DNA from: Delphinus delphis
Lineage: Eukaryota > Chordata > Mammalia > Artiodactyla > Delphinidae
Length of the DNA stretch: 64,000 nucleotides
NCBI RefSeq assembly: GCF_949987515.2
Contig: NC_082691.1
Location: 35,462,417-35,526,416, forward strand
Direction: 5' to 3'
A program made the translations under genes and the position numbers. The notes under the pieces were generated by a model that searched no databases, was not told the origin of the DNA, and saw only the letters and a program-made list of their open reading frames with translations. Shown here piece after piece: positions 24,178 to 36,949 of this stretch (position 1 is the stretch's first letter; the number at the start of each line of letters is the position of its first letter).

Positions 24178-24880
24178 TCAATATTTTAAAGAACTGAACA
24201 CTTTCTAAGATTTTCACGAGGCAAAGAAATACCAAAGGACTAGGAGATAAGTTAAAACAGTTCTTGCATTTGCTGTTATCTCTCCTGAGTACTTACTAAA
24301 ACTATTCTTCCTCAGTTTTGCCTCACTTTACTTCTTCAGCTTTTTTTTACTGGTGAAAAACTTTCCAGAAATGTTCTAGTACAGTAATTTCAACCAACTT
24401 TCCAGATTGTTCTAAAAAAGACTTTTCAGGAAGAAAAAAAAAAGGAATAGATAGAATAGAAAGATTCATATTCTACACAAACACTATTTGACTAGCATGA
24501 GTGTTAGATTTGTAATGACATATTTCATATAAGTAATTAAAAAGTGCAAATATCAAGAAATAATAATTTATTGATGTCTTTGTTCTGAAAGACGATGGCT
24601 TCAAAGAATGCCACAATTTAAAACCTCAGCAATGCCTTGTTATAAAATCATTGTAATTATTTTCAATTTGTGAATGAACTATATTTCATAATTTATTTGT
24701 AAATTACAAAAAAAAAACACCCTAAAACATAAAAAAGAGGTTTTTTAAGAGAGACAATATTAATCTGTATGATATTTTTGCATTTTTCCACAGAGTGAAA
24801 AGTTATAAATGAATATGTTTTGATTATACTGTGTAAATTGATGGGCATGTTCATGAATGAGCCTAAGAATAAAATAAAGT
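24178..24880 (+). other. TMEM196: TMEM196 3' UTR (putative)
   Basis: AT-rich sequence between the stop codon and the first strong poly(A) signal. No repeat interrupts it. Its extent is inferred only from the signal at 24868. Confidence 0.6.
24868..24878 (+). terminator. TMEM196: Poly(A) signal of TMEM196
   Basis: Two overlapping AATAAA hexamers (AATAAAATAAA) are followed at once by a TG-rich stretch (gtatgtgtgtgtgtatgtgt), the usual layout of an AAUAAA signal with a GU-rich downstream element. Use at this site is inferred. Confidence 0.6.
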
Positions 24881-24925
24881 ATGTGTGTGTGTATGTGTGT
24901 GTATATATACTGTAAATATAGAAAA

Positions 24926-27320
24926 TATATATAGGACATATTTATAGCATTCATGAATGTAAATAAGTAGTAGAAAGGAAATTGTGGTGTTGTGGGGATA
25001 TTGTCAAGATTCTATTCCCACAGAAATGGGAGAGCAATTGTTCAAGGCTTTTCTATGCCCACAAAGTCACATTTAATTTCTACTAAATTTTTTCAATTTT
25101 ATTTCTTTATTATGTCTGCTGTATGTAAATATCATTGTGGCTGATATTATGGAGTTAAGTGATCTGAATAGTGGAGTATCAAGATAGATTGCTTAATTAT
25201 TTGGCCATTTTACTATTATTATGATATTTATGTAAGAACAATTATTAATATTGATTTATAAGCATAACAACTTTAATTCAAATACTTTCACATTTATAAA
25301 TATAGACAGAATGACTTGCAATTATTCATGTTATTTATATTTCAAACACTTTACAGCTCAATTAAATTATATAAAAGGACAGATGATGTATTCCCAAAAG
25401 ATGCAGGTACAATTAGCTTTGTTAGAATTTAATTTAGGTTTTTTGGTTTTGTTTTACAATTCACATGGAAAAATACAGACCATTTTTTAAGAATGCCTAT
25501 ATCCAAAGAACCTGAAAGAGTTCTCTGTAGAAGGAAATTAAAAGATAGGCTTATATTTACACAGCTAAATTCAACCCTCTCTTCCATAACGGAATGTTAA
25601 AATAGTAATCTATGACACTACATACAGGCGAGAAAATAGCTTGGTCTTTGAAAATATTTGTGAGAATATAACTTGTGGCAACAGATAAAGAAAGTATATA
25701 TTTTAAAATATGTAACTCATTGTATTGTACACTTTTATTATTCCGCAAAGCTAATCAGTTTTCAGGTCATTTTTTATGAGTTACTTACTGAACGATAGGT
25801 AAATTAGCACCTTTAATATCCAGTATGAGAACATGTTGTAATTTAGAAGCAAAATATAGGTTTTAGTTGTGCTAACAAAATAAAAATAATGCCAGTTAAT
25901 GGAAATCTGAAGGTCTTTTATAACAACTTGATCATCACCTACCCTATTTAAATCAGCTTATAAAAAATCTGGTTGTATATGTTCAAAAGAAATGACGGGA
26001 CTGTGGTTGTCTGGTAGTGTTTTTTAAGTCTCCCAACTCGTATGAATAACTTCACTAGCCAGCAGATTTACAGAAGTGGCCCACAAATGCAGCCTCAAAT
26101 AATAAATCAACTTCACTTCTGTTTATTTGATGCCATAAATAGGCATGATCTTTGTCACTGAAAATCTATACTATATAATGCAGGTATTTTGTGTGTATAT
26201 GGTTCTCCTGATTTTATGCAAGGATGTAGTTTTGTACTGAAAGAATAACCACTGACTCTAATTTTAGGTGGCATTTCTTTGTAGACATGTTTGTACAATA
26301 CAGAGTTATAATACATCGGTAAGATGTTTTAATTTCTTTTGAAATGATATATAAAATCACCCATTAAAGGACAAAAGTAGGCATATCACTGCTTAGACAT
26401 AGAGTTAAGAAGAGATGCCATCATCACAGTTATTCCAGTAGTCTACAGTGTATTTAACCAAGTATAGATGTATCTTTAATGTAATTATTTTAACTCAGTA
26501 GTTTCAGGACTCAGTTATTTAGAGTGATTTATTTGGGATATGTAGTGATTCTTTTTGAGATAAGTAGGGGAAGTTAGGAAGACATTGTTCAAGTACTTAA
26601 AAATTTAATTTTCATAAAACATTGAACTATGAACTAGAATATTTTAAGTGACCACATTACAGTTTTAGCATGAGTCCACACTTGGGAAAAAGTAATGTGA
26701 TACTAAATTAGAAAAAAATATGTGCAACTAATGTGGTGGTGTGCTGTAGAGACTAGCTACAGGAAGGTGCAGTAATTATAAGCATAAAACAATAAAAGTG
26801 GACTCTGCCTGAAAAATTTTCATATGTGTGTGTGTCTCTACACATACATATATATAATATGAACTGCTTAGAAGTGGGATATAGTATGATGACTCTATTG
26901 ATATGTCTATATAATAAATGGTGTGTTTTGAAACTACATATGGTGTGAGCTTTCTTTCCATCACGATACAAAAAATAATTTCCCCAATAACTTGATGAAT
27001 AGATGTACAGTTCTGAGATTGGCAGGGGAGAGGATGCTGTGAATGAGGAGAGGACATGGGATTAAGAAAGGGCATTTACTCTTTCCTGTTTGAGCAAATG
27101 GGAAAAATTAAAGTACGCTCTAATGTAGACAGGAAGTGGTTGAAGATACAGGATAAAATGAGCATGATAAAAGAAGGTGAGATCCCTAAAGAGGCAGGAG
27201 GAAATAGGTTAGAGATCATAGGAGACAGAATTAACTAGAGATAGGAGATCTCACAAATGAAATCTTTACTTGAAATATTTAGAGAACTCTGCTGACCTAT
27301 TTGGATTTGTCAGATTGGTT
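24926..27320. other. Intergenic AT-rich DNA downstream of TMEM196
   Basis: Long AT-rich stretch with short TG/TA runs (about 26820-26860). No gene, RNA or dated repeat recognised. Longer TMEM196 3' UTR forms could extend into it. Confidence 0.45.
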
Positions 27321-27329
27321 GCTACTGGC

Positions 27330-27515
27330 ATTTAGGGTGGACAGTAATTCATTGTGCAGACTGTACTATGCATTTCAGGCCATTAAGCATCTCTGGCCCC
27401 CACCCACTAAATGCCAGGAGGACATTTCAGTTGTGACAATAAAAAACTATCCAACAAATTTGCACCTATATCTTTGGTAGGGAAGTTTTGCCCCCGAATT
27501 TAGAACCACTGAGGA
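27330..27515. mobile_element. hAT-Charlie-type MITE (MER20-like)
   Basis: 'cagactgtactatgcatttc', 'ggcccccacccactaaatgc', 'gacatttcagttgtgacaat' and the end 'ttttgcccccgaatttagaa' with 'ccactgagg' follow the MER20-style consensus I recall. It is non-autonomous and old. Confidence 0.6.
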
Positions 27516-27599
27516 AAACCCTTGAACATGATCCAGAGCAACCAATGTTAGGGCTACCCACAAGTGTAAATGTGAATTGCTCAGGGTCATAAGTTCACT

Positions 27600-27815
27600 G
27601 TTCTAAGGTCTAACTATATTATCTGATACAGTCGTCACAATCCTATCCACATGTGATTATTTAAATTTAAACAGAAATTAATTAAAACAAAATCAAATAT
27701 TCAGTTTCTCAGTTGAGCTAGTCACGGTCCAAGTGCTGAACAGCCACATGTGGGCAACAGGTATAGAATATTTTTCATCATCTCAGAAAGTCCTATTGGA
27801 CAATGCTAGTCAAAA
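27600..27815 (-). mobile_element. Old DNA-transposon-like repeat
   Basis: 'gctgaacagccacatgtggg' and the end 'agtcctattggacaatgcta' belong to a common mammalian repeat whose name I am unsure of. Related pieces occur at 56200-56410 and 58735-58975 in this window. Confidence 0.55.
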
Positions 27816-30090
27816 GCACATCGAAGAGAATGGTTCGTCACCCTCAGTACTTATAAAACTTCTTCCACAGTCAGCCAATTATCATTAGAACAGAATGTGT
27901 GAAAAGAGTTGGTAAACACTCCATGGAATTTGAAGTTGATGAACCAGTTAAATCCAAGGACTGAACGAAACTAGCAAAAATACAGTGTAGGTCAGACACG
28001 TAGTAAAATTAAGTTGCATTAGAGATTTCATGTTTAAAAACAAAATCTGTTCATGCAAAGATTCCACTAAATTATTAAATATTTTATGTTTGACAGATAA
28101 AGTGAGATGTATAACTCCTATTTTCGAAGAAATTTATTCAGCTTATCACCATGTGTCAATGGAAAATTCTGCATTTCTTGGGCTTGAGAAGGTGAGAACA
28201 GTATGCTGCCCTCTACTTTTTTCATTGACTTAGCTTGAAAGTGGCATGTTTAGAACTACATTTTCAAAAATTATTTAGCAAATACATTTCAGAAACACAG
28301 AGAGAGCACCTTAAGTACCATTTGGTTAGAGCACCGTTTCCAAGTAAAGTTTCAGAACTTGGCATCACTTCACTCTTTTCTCCCTTAAATCATTTTTCTG
28401 GAAACATATGTAATATTTCTTACTCAAAGTATATGACAGCCAAAAAGTGCAATTATTCCAAGTCCATAAATCACACGTCATCAGTTACTCACAGCAGAGG
28501 AAACCAATTCAGAAATTGCTGGAATGTGGATGCCTAGTAAAGTTATACAAAAGGATTTTTTAAAACTCTTTTTGTCAGGAAAATTATCTACTGAATACAA
28601 AATCTTTTACTAGGAATGTATTTCCCGAGAAATATATTGTGAAAAGTCAAATTCTAGATCTAAAAAAATTTATTTCACTATTTTAACAGTTCAGTATTAC
28701 CTACATCAATAAACTATAGGCAGATCTAGGAGCATCTTCACTTTCCTTCACATTAGCTAAAGTCTACTGATTTCAAAGCTTCTCCTGCCTTAACATCCAA
28801 AGGCTGTGCTTCTTTAGCCACACAAGGCATCGCAAGCCTTACCCCCAAAGCCAAAATGTACTGTGTTACTGAAAATTGCTAGAGAGACTCTAGGAGCTTC
28901 ACAGAAAAACCTAAAATCTTGTCAAATTTGCATTGTCTTTTATTGACTACAGGGATCGCTCCTTATTATTAATCAATCAGGATATTGGTCCCCACCTACT
29001 CACTAAGGCAGGGGACCTCAAACGTCATTCCACAACCTCTGGGGCTGAGGCTAGAAGAAATCCCTTGGGCCCTCCAAGCTTACTGCCCAGGCAAGAAAGC
29101 CACAGCCCTTTGCGGGTGGCTATACAAGCCAACACTGTCCTTCACTCTGTCCCTTACTGTGAATCAGCAAGGAAAGAGGTAACACTCAACCTTATTCACA
29201 TAAACGGACTTGAAGGGCCCTATGCTGCTAGATGTCCACTGCCCCATTACTATCCCCAGAGTCTTTCAAGATTTGGACATATCTGTCTTTTCTGTCTTCT
29301 AAGTGTATTAATACTTTTACATCAATATCTAAGCAAAATACAATAAAGGCTCTGTGTCCTTTATAATAAAACAAATTGCAGGAAAGAATATCAAGTTTTC
29401 AAGTCATGATAGAGAGGCAATATCAGCCTATTGCCATCTGTCAGCAAAACCTATGGTGGTATAGCAGGTAAAAGACAACCATTTATTAAGTGCTATTATA
29501 ATGTACATTGTCTATAAATGTGACTATTCCTCTGTCACATTAATAGCATTTATTTTATTTGAAATAAAGAAAAGGTGGCAAGACATCAGTATTTCACCCG
29601 AAAGGTGAGGTCATTTCTGGCTGTAACCGTGACTCTTAAAGTCATTCAACCAAATCATGCAACTTATATACAATTAGGTCTAAAACACAAACCACAACTC
29701 CACTGCATATGAAGCACTCCCCTTGATTTGTTCTGCTTCTTCTGATTTCAGATCCAAAATCTGCTCTGTGGTGCTACCTTGATTTTGGTTTCTGGCCCCG
29801 AACTTGAACCTGAGACTTTATCTCTCTGGTTGTCCGTCTTTGACTGCCACAGCCATGTGCTTCACTCTAAGCAAACAGGACTTCAGCAGCATTAGTTGCC
29901 TGGCAAACAGGCATGTGCTCAAATTGAAAACAGGAATTCAAAGGAAGGATCTCAGGTGACTAAAGGGAAAGCTTGAGCTCTCCATACCTTGAATGTAAAA
30001 AGGCTGAAAAATCTAGGTGGTCATTGGAGACAGCCAGAGAGCTGTAAGCCAGAAACCAAGGCAAGATCATTTTTCCTTTTTTTCTTTCTT
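27816..30090. other. Intergenic DNA, one unexplained open frame
   Basis: AT-rich with a GC-richer patch at about 28980-29280. A 137-codon frame (28933-29346, +) lies in that patch but shows no domain, and no splice or promoter evidence supports it. Confidence 0.45.
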
Positions 30091-30685
30091 TTTTTAAATT
30101 GGGGTATAATTGCTTTACAATGTCGTGTTAGTTTCTACTGTACAGCAGAGTTATATGTATATCCCCTCCCTCTTGGACCTCCCTCCCACCCCACCCCCAT
30201 CCCATCCATCGAGGTCACCACAGAGCACCAAGCTGAGCTCCCTGCGCTATACAGTAAATTCCCACCAGCTATCTGTTTTACACATGGCGGTGCACATATG
30301 TCAGTCCCAATCTCCCAATTCATCCTATCCCCCGTCCACCTCCACCCCCGTGTCCACATGTCCGTTCTCTGCATCTGTGTCTCTATTCCTGCCCTGCAAA
30401 TAGGTTCATCTGTACTATTTTTCTAGATTCCACATATATGCGTTAATATAGAATATTTATTTTTCTCTTTCTGACCTCACTCTGTATGACAGATTCTAGG
30501 TCCATCCACGTCTCTACAAATGACCCAATTTCATTCTTTTTATGGCTGAGTAATATTCCACTGTACATATGTACTACATCTTCTCTATCCATTCATCTGT
30601 CGATGGACATTTAGGTTGCTTCCATGTCCTATTGTAAATAGTGCTTCAGTGAACATTGGGGTACATGTGTCTTTGGGCTTCATAA
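30091..30685 (-). mobile_element. 5'-truncated L1 (3' UTR end)
   Basis: Reversed cetartiodactyl-type L1 3' UTR: 'ggggtataattgctttacaa', 'tgttagtttctactgtacag', 'ctccctgcgctatacagtaa', 'ccactgtacatatgtactac', 'gatggacatttaggttgctt'. About 600 bp, better preserved than the other fragments. The open frames on both strands here (30110-30426) are L1 noise. Confidence 0.92.
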
Positions 30686-30689
30686 GGGG

Positions 30690-33040
30690 ATTGGACCAGT
30701 AAGCTATAAAGAAAACTAATTTTTTAATGAACAAAATTCTGCTTTTATACATTAGATCTGTTCATTTCTTGTAGTATCTGTCTTTTTCTTCTTTTAAATC
30801 TCTAGTTTAGCCTACTCACCTGCACCAAAAAACATCAGATGAAGAGGTTTTATTCAAGCAGAGATAACACTGTCAGTAAGTATCATTCTAAAGCCGGTAC
30901 GGTGCATGACAGCAGGAATCACACTAAGAAATGTCATGGGAAAGTGAGACACAAGGGGATAGAGTTGCTTTCGTTTAGTCATTGGTCCTCCTCACCCAGA
31001 AATACCCATTTCAGTGTGAATTTCGGAGTTCCAGAGTTTTATTTGACTGACCAATGTGCCTTTTATGTAGTGTCTTCCCTTGTAAATTCTGCACACTGTT
31101 GCATTCTTTCACAAGTGAGAAAGTCCATTTTGCCACTGGATAAAGATAAATTCATTATTGCAATAATTTCCGAAGCATAAAAGTATTAAGAGCATCTTGT
31201 AGCCATAAGAGGAAGTGGAGAATATGATCCATTAGTATGCATTCTGTGTAATTACTTGAGAGTAAATTCTAGGTCAAAATGCACCATGTCTAAACTCCAT
31301 GTTTATCTGCTTTCCACTCTCAAACTTTCCATACCACGTTCTTTGGAATATATTTAATGTCAAAGATCTGCGAGTTCACACCTACACGAACTCTGCAGCC
31401 AGCAAGTGGTTTATTAAACTACAGCTTTAAAGTAATATTCAAAAAACAGAAAAGGAAACAGTGTTCTCTTTTTGTTCTGCAGTGAGCTAAAGACAGATGG
31501 AAGTAGATGAGAATTTCCATAGACACCCCTGCAAGCACCATGTTTAATTTTATTGGCCAGATTCCTCGGATTTGAAAACCTTGAAAGAGGGGTGTTGAAA
31601 CTCTGTTGCAGAGATATCTACTTGAGAAGAATATAGGGCCTTAGGAAAAATACTGGCCCTAGTTTTCATCAAAGGACAGGAAGTTATATAAAGATGGCAC
31701 CAAATCCTCAGAAAGTAACCCAACCCTTCTGATACCTTCTTAACCTCTTTCCAACCATCACCAATGCATACAGCTACACGTGTACACCCACATACACAAA
31801 CACATACCCCAAATGAAATTTATTATTTAAGCCAATCCTTTTCACCTAGAATCTTTCATCCAAAAGGGCTGTGCAGTTGCCTTCCTGGTAATGACTGATA
31901 GATACTTAGGTAGATACTTGCAACCTCAGGTGGATATGATTTTATGATTTTACCTAAGTCCATATTTTAAAGTTCAGGTTTAAACAAATACACACACACA
32001 CACGTATATATACATGTAGAGAGAGAAAGAGAGAGAACTCTAATGCACACATTCCTAGGTAATAGTCAGAACATCTGAACTATGGCCATGAGATAAAATC
32101 TAAGCATAAAGATCAGGATGTTTCAACACTATTATATCTGGTTACCACGGAAGTCAGACACAAATAATTACCTATCTAGGGAGTTAAAATACAATGAATA
32201 CTTAAGATTTTTGCCCTTGTTATTACCCTCATAAGCACCTAATGTGATTTACCAATAGTCTATTTATTAAAACTGTGTGAAAACTGTATTTATATATTAA
32301 AGATGAGAAAAAAGGTTGCCTCTATACTGAAGAAGTTGAGTAAACACTGACTCTTCATGGGAACTGTCAATTTATGTATCCTTTGAGAAATTTTGAATTA
32401 ATAAAAATATTAAAATAGTATGATAACTGAAACATAGTAGTGTTTAAGATAAAATTATCACATTAGATAAACAATTTTTGTACACTTTCTCTTTTTTACA
32501 AATGGAAGTGTGTCCGGGTGTATTTGTTGTTAATTTAAAATGGCTGTGCCTCTTATTTCAGTGACAGAAGAATTGCAGGAGGATTTGACTATGCCTTAGA
32601 GAAAACAGAACATATACGTGTGTTAATACAATAAGAATAACACATATTTTGTAGAGGACTGTTTTCTTTCATGAAGATTGTTCTCTACTCCTTGGAAATA
32701 ATCCTATTTTGACTTAGTTTGATTTTGTTTCAATAGATAGGTTGTAATGCAAAATTTACCATAATGTTATCCCTTTCAGTATAATGCAAAGGGGAACGTA
32801 AACTGAAGTTCTTCTTTCAGTATAAGAAATGCATGGAAATTAGGTAATGGCTTCTACCCTTCTGAGTCAATGTAAATTGGGTACTATTTTATGTTCCTTA
32901 TTTTAAAGACTTTATTGTGTTTGAACACTAAACCATATGAAAGAAGTAATTAACTACATTGTTGATTATCACTATTTACATCAGTTATACCTGAACAGAA
33001 ATAATAAATTCAGAGCCTCTCTTCTGTATTTCAAGCCTCT
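30690..33040. other. Intergenic AT-rich DNA
   Basis: A microsatellite-like stretch (CA)n(TA)n(GA)n lies at 31989-32036. A 113-codon frame at 30839-31180 has no recognised domain. Nothing else is identified. Confidence 0.5.
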
Positions 33041-33042
33041 TT

Positions 33043-33234
33043 ACAGCCCCTGGTTCTCAAAATTCAGCGGGTGTTATAATCACTTAGAGCACTTGGTAAA
33101 ATGTATTGCTGGGCTCCATCCCAGAGGTGTGATTTAGTAAGCCTGGGTGGGGCCTAAGAATCTGCACTTCTAACTACTTCCCAGGTGATGCAGCTGTTGC
33201 TGGTCCAGGGACCTGACTTTGAGGACCACCAATA
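33043..33234. mobile_element. hAT-Charlie MITE (MER5A-like)
   Basis: Begins near 'ccctggttctcaaaattcag' and includes 'cttagagcacttggtaaaat', 'gctgggctccatcccagag', 'agaatctgcacttctaac' and 'cccaggtgatgcagctgttg', ending 'ctttgaggaccacca'. This follows the MER5A-type consensus with recognisable ends. Confidence 0.8.
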
Positions 33235-33847
33235 AAATATAACCTCATTAAAGCAGTCAGGTCTTAACTTATAGACAGATACATTTGAATAATTTCATTT
33301 CTATGTATTTTCAGCAATAGCCATAGCTTGCAAAATATAAAGTCTATTACATCCAATAAAATGTAATGCAGTGTGCTTTATTATTTCTTTTTCTTCAGTG
33401 CAAGCACGGTGTACATCTGTTAGTTCAACAATCTAAGAAGCCAGTAGGAAGGGCTTTCAGAGTCAAAACTTGATCCTATGTCCTTTATTGAAGGATTATA
33501 GGTAAAAAAAAAAAAAACAAAAAAACAGCTGTCAATAAATAGTTGCCTTGGTTTTTGCCATTCCTACGGTACTTTGTGCTAAAGCAAAACTTTATAAATT
33601 TAAAGCTCATGTTTGCCATCTGCTGACACATTTGTGAATTACAAGTAGTCTGCATGGTTGGTATATATTGTGTTCAGATTTTTGTGTTTTGTTTCTTCAT
33701 TTCCAAAACCCATTAGGTAAATTTTATACATGTATTTTCCCCAAAAGCACTGTATTTCACAATTTATTGAACAACTAAGATACAACTCTTTCCCAAACTG
33801 AACACATTTATTTCAAACAGCTAGTTTGTATTGAAGCTATTTTAATT

Positions 33848-33889
33848 TTTCCTACTGACAAATGAAATTGCAAATTTGTCAGTAGGAAA
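33848..33889. repeat. Perfect 16-bp inverted repeat (hairpin)
   Basis: Arms tttcctactgacaaat (33848-33863) and atttgtcagtaggaaa (33874-33889) are exact reverse complements separated by a 10-nt loop (gaaattgcaa). No gene is nearby and function is unknown. Confidence 0.9.
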
Positions 33890-35540
33890 TTGTAAAATCT
33901 TCAATAACGGGAATCCTTTTGCTGATTTTCTGATTTTTTATTTTTAGTATAAAACAATGCACACTCAATATAATATGAAAATTCGCTCAAAGGGAAAAAA
34001 GCCACAAACCAACCCACCCTCAAGAGATAACTAATATTAATACACGGTATTTATATATCCATATTCTTTTCTAATCACATAAGTGTGCATATTTCCTGGA
34101 AAAATCAAAGCATACAACTCAAATTACTTTGTAATTTATTTTGGCCAAACCACCAATCATCGCGTATTTATATTGCTCCAGGGATTCTTTGATTGAAAGA
34201 AATAGAAACAGACTAACATAATACAGTGTATGTGTGTGCATGTTGGGGAGGGAAGGATCAGTGGTTAAAAAAAAAAGTATAGCAAGTTAAAGGAACACTT
34301 TTCTCTCTTTCTTTGGGGTCAGTGGACATGAGGTCAAAGTCATTTCTAACCTCTTCTCTTCTTGAAAAAAAGGGGATTTTCCTAGCACAGACTTGCCTTT
34401 GGCTTGACAGGGCTTTTCATGAGACAGGGACCATCCTTGCCTGACTTCCTATTACACTTTGATCAAATTTTAGAGAAAAAGGAAATGGTGCAGACTGAAT
34501 ATAGGTCACAATGAAATAAACTTTGTGTATGTGTGTGGGATGGGAGATAGGTAGGAGGGATCTCATTGTATTTCTGTTTTCTTCTTCCCTGGAGTGGTAG
34601 GTGGAATAGGTTAATTTGGGAAAGTCACTCCATAATGTTGAACATTTACACGCAGGCTGAATCACCCTTTCACTCTTTGAAATCATGCAGAGTGAATAGT
34701 GGCTAACAATCAAACCAGATTTAAAAGATTAAAAAGTAGAAAACAATTCTCAGAATCAAACAAGCAAATTGCCTTTGAACATCCGAAGAGTTACGTTACA
34801 AAACTACTTCATATTTTAAATTTGTGTATAATCATTACTGGAGTAATTGATTTCAGGTAAGTTTTGTTTTGACTGAATTGTCCTGATGTCCAGCTTGTTT
34901 TTTACTAAATTGTGTTGGGACAAATTGTTTTCATTCATGTTTTATCATCTGCAGACAGCCTAGATGCATCTTGACTCCAAGGAGAGGTTTTGATTTAATT
35001 GGTCTGGAGTGCCCTCTAGGCATCAGGAGAAGTTAAAGCTCCTCAGGGGATTTTGATGTTCAGCCAAGTTTGAGAACACTGAACAAAGGGGTCCAGCACA
35101 GGACTGCTGCAGGGCTTTGCAACAAAATCCAGGTAAAGTCTGTTACATTTCCCATTTATGGACTTAACAGGTTCACCATTGGGCTTTGGGAGCGGTTTCT
35201 TCCAATTCTCATCTCTTGCTAAATTTGAAGTCAATTAAAGAATACTAAAGAAGATGCTTTTTACTTATTTGAACCTTTTATCATCTCTGTAGTAGGCAGG
35301 GCAAGTATTATTATCCCTATTTTACAAGTGGAAAACAGCTATAGAGAGAGTTTTTTCACAGTACCTAGGGGACGTGGGAGGGTGTTAGTACTCATACCAC
35401 TAATTGATATACATTTCTCTTGGCACTTATGCAGTCTAATACATGTTACATATTTATGTCTAGATACTACTTCCTAACTTAGACTCAAAGCTCTTTATCA
35501 CCTGTTATTTTATTCATTCATTTAAGATGCATTGTTTTGA
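33890..35540. other. Intergenic DNA with minor repeat remnants
   Basis: A hAT/MER-like remnant at about 34955-35085 ('taggcatcaggagaagttaa', 'cagccaagtttgagaacact') and a MIR/L2-like remnant at about 35285-35390 ('tattatccctattttacaag'). No gene recognised. Confidence 0.5.
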
Positions 35541-35549
35541 CAAAAAATT

Positions 35550-35900
35550 TAATCAATTGTTGATCTAAGCAAGAAATGGAAAATTTTATTCGAGCCAACC
35601 TGAGGTTTATAACCTGGGAGATGGCTTTTCAGAAAGTTTTGAGAACTGTTCTGCCCGTTAGATGGCAAAGCACACTTATACAAGTTTTTGAGACAAAGCG
35701 TTATACATCACATGAGGCATCAGCAGATTATACAATCCAGATAGGCACTTAACAAAGTGAGTAGTGATCATCTTGACCCCTTACAGGATGAAGAAGGAAG
35801 GTTATCTCCTAAGGAGGTCTGCAGATGCACAATACACAGTAACGGGGAGGGAGGAGGCCCAAATCAGCAGAGAAAATTCTTACATTTAAATTTTTCTTGT
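35550..35900. mobile_element. Possible LTR-type repeat, unnamed
   Basis: 'gaaaattttattcgagccaa', 'cctgaggtttataacctggg' and 'cttatacaagtttttgagac' resemble an interspersed LTR-class repeat I recall from cetartiodactyl genomes but cannot name. Non-coding. Confidence 0.35.
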
Positions 35901-35949
35901 CTTGCCATAAAATGTGAATTTTATTTCATCTTTATTTTATTTTTGAGTC

Positions 35950-36280
35950 ATATGGGGGTTGCAGTGGTGAACTAGACTGATATCATGGTCCCAGCCTTAG
36001 TGACCTTGGAGTTTAGGTAAGGAAGGGGGGGAGGGGAGACAAACAGGCAATTAACATAAAATTAATATAAAACCAGTGTTTGATGGTGGTAATTTACAAA
36101 GATGGGGGAACTACCTTATCATTAGATGGGGAAGAGAAGTAGGGTGGTAGTAAACTACTCAGAGGAAAAGGGTATATATCTGAGCTAAAATTTGACACAG
36201 GAGTAGAATTTTCCCATGTGAGAGAAGCTGCCCTATTCCCAGATAGAAGGAATAGCATAAGACTGAAGAGAAAGGGAGAG
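35950..36280 (+). mobile_element. L2-like remnant
   Basis: 'gtcccagccttagtgacctt', 'gacaaacaggcaattaacat' and 'tcccagatagaaggaatagc' follow the common L2-type 3' text. Diverged, with no coding capacity. Confidence 0.45.
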
Positions 36281-36288
36281 GAAGATTT

Positions 36289-36334
36289 GGGGGGTGGGGG
36301 GAAGGGAGGGGAGGGGAGAGGGAGTGGGGAGGGG
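36289..36334 (+). repeat. G-rich tract, G-quadruplex candidate
   Basis: Consecutive runs of three to six G (gggggg t gggggg aa ggg a ggg a gggg …) within 46 bp meet the usual G3+ loop pattern several times over. It lies roughly 0.9 kb upstream of the POLR1F start codon. Confidence 0.85.
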
Positions 36335-36949
36335 CAGAAGGTGGGCTGAGTGGCTCACTGAGCATGCTGGGGCTAGCAGCTAGTGTAAAGTGAGGAGTGG
36401 TAAATGAAAATACTGGGCGCAAATTTTAAAATGGTTTGGTAATTTAAGAGCCGGATTAAGGAGTCTGTGTCGTCCTGAGGGAAATGGGGTGCCCGTGTGA
36501 GGCTTTAAACAGGGCAAGTTCATGGAGACATGGCTGCTCCAGAGTATCTTCACCATAAAACTAAGCTTCCACAGGCAATACTGAAGTTTCGGATGCAAGG
36601 CCGGAAAGAAATGTACGAACAGAGTGATGTTTCGGCTTTGTGTCCCACAGGCCTTGGGGCTGGTGTGACGTTTGGGGGTACAAGAGAGGCCCTTGGGATG
36701 ACAGACCGAGCCATTTGGAAAGTGGTGGTATGATTTCCTGAATTAGTGATACAGAATGAGAAGAGAAGCCGGGCTGGAGAGGGATGATGGTTTCGTTTTA
36801 AGAAGTGTTGGCGTCTGAGGCATCTGGGCTGTTTTTTAGGATTGGGTTCTCTGCACAAAATATATTCCATAAATATTTTAAAATTTATTTGTTGTACCGT
36901 CCAAGCTTGTAAACCTACCAAACCACCGTACTACTGGATATGATCAAAG

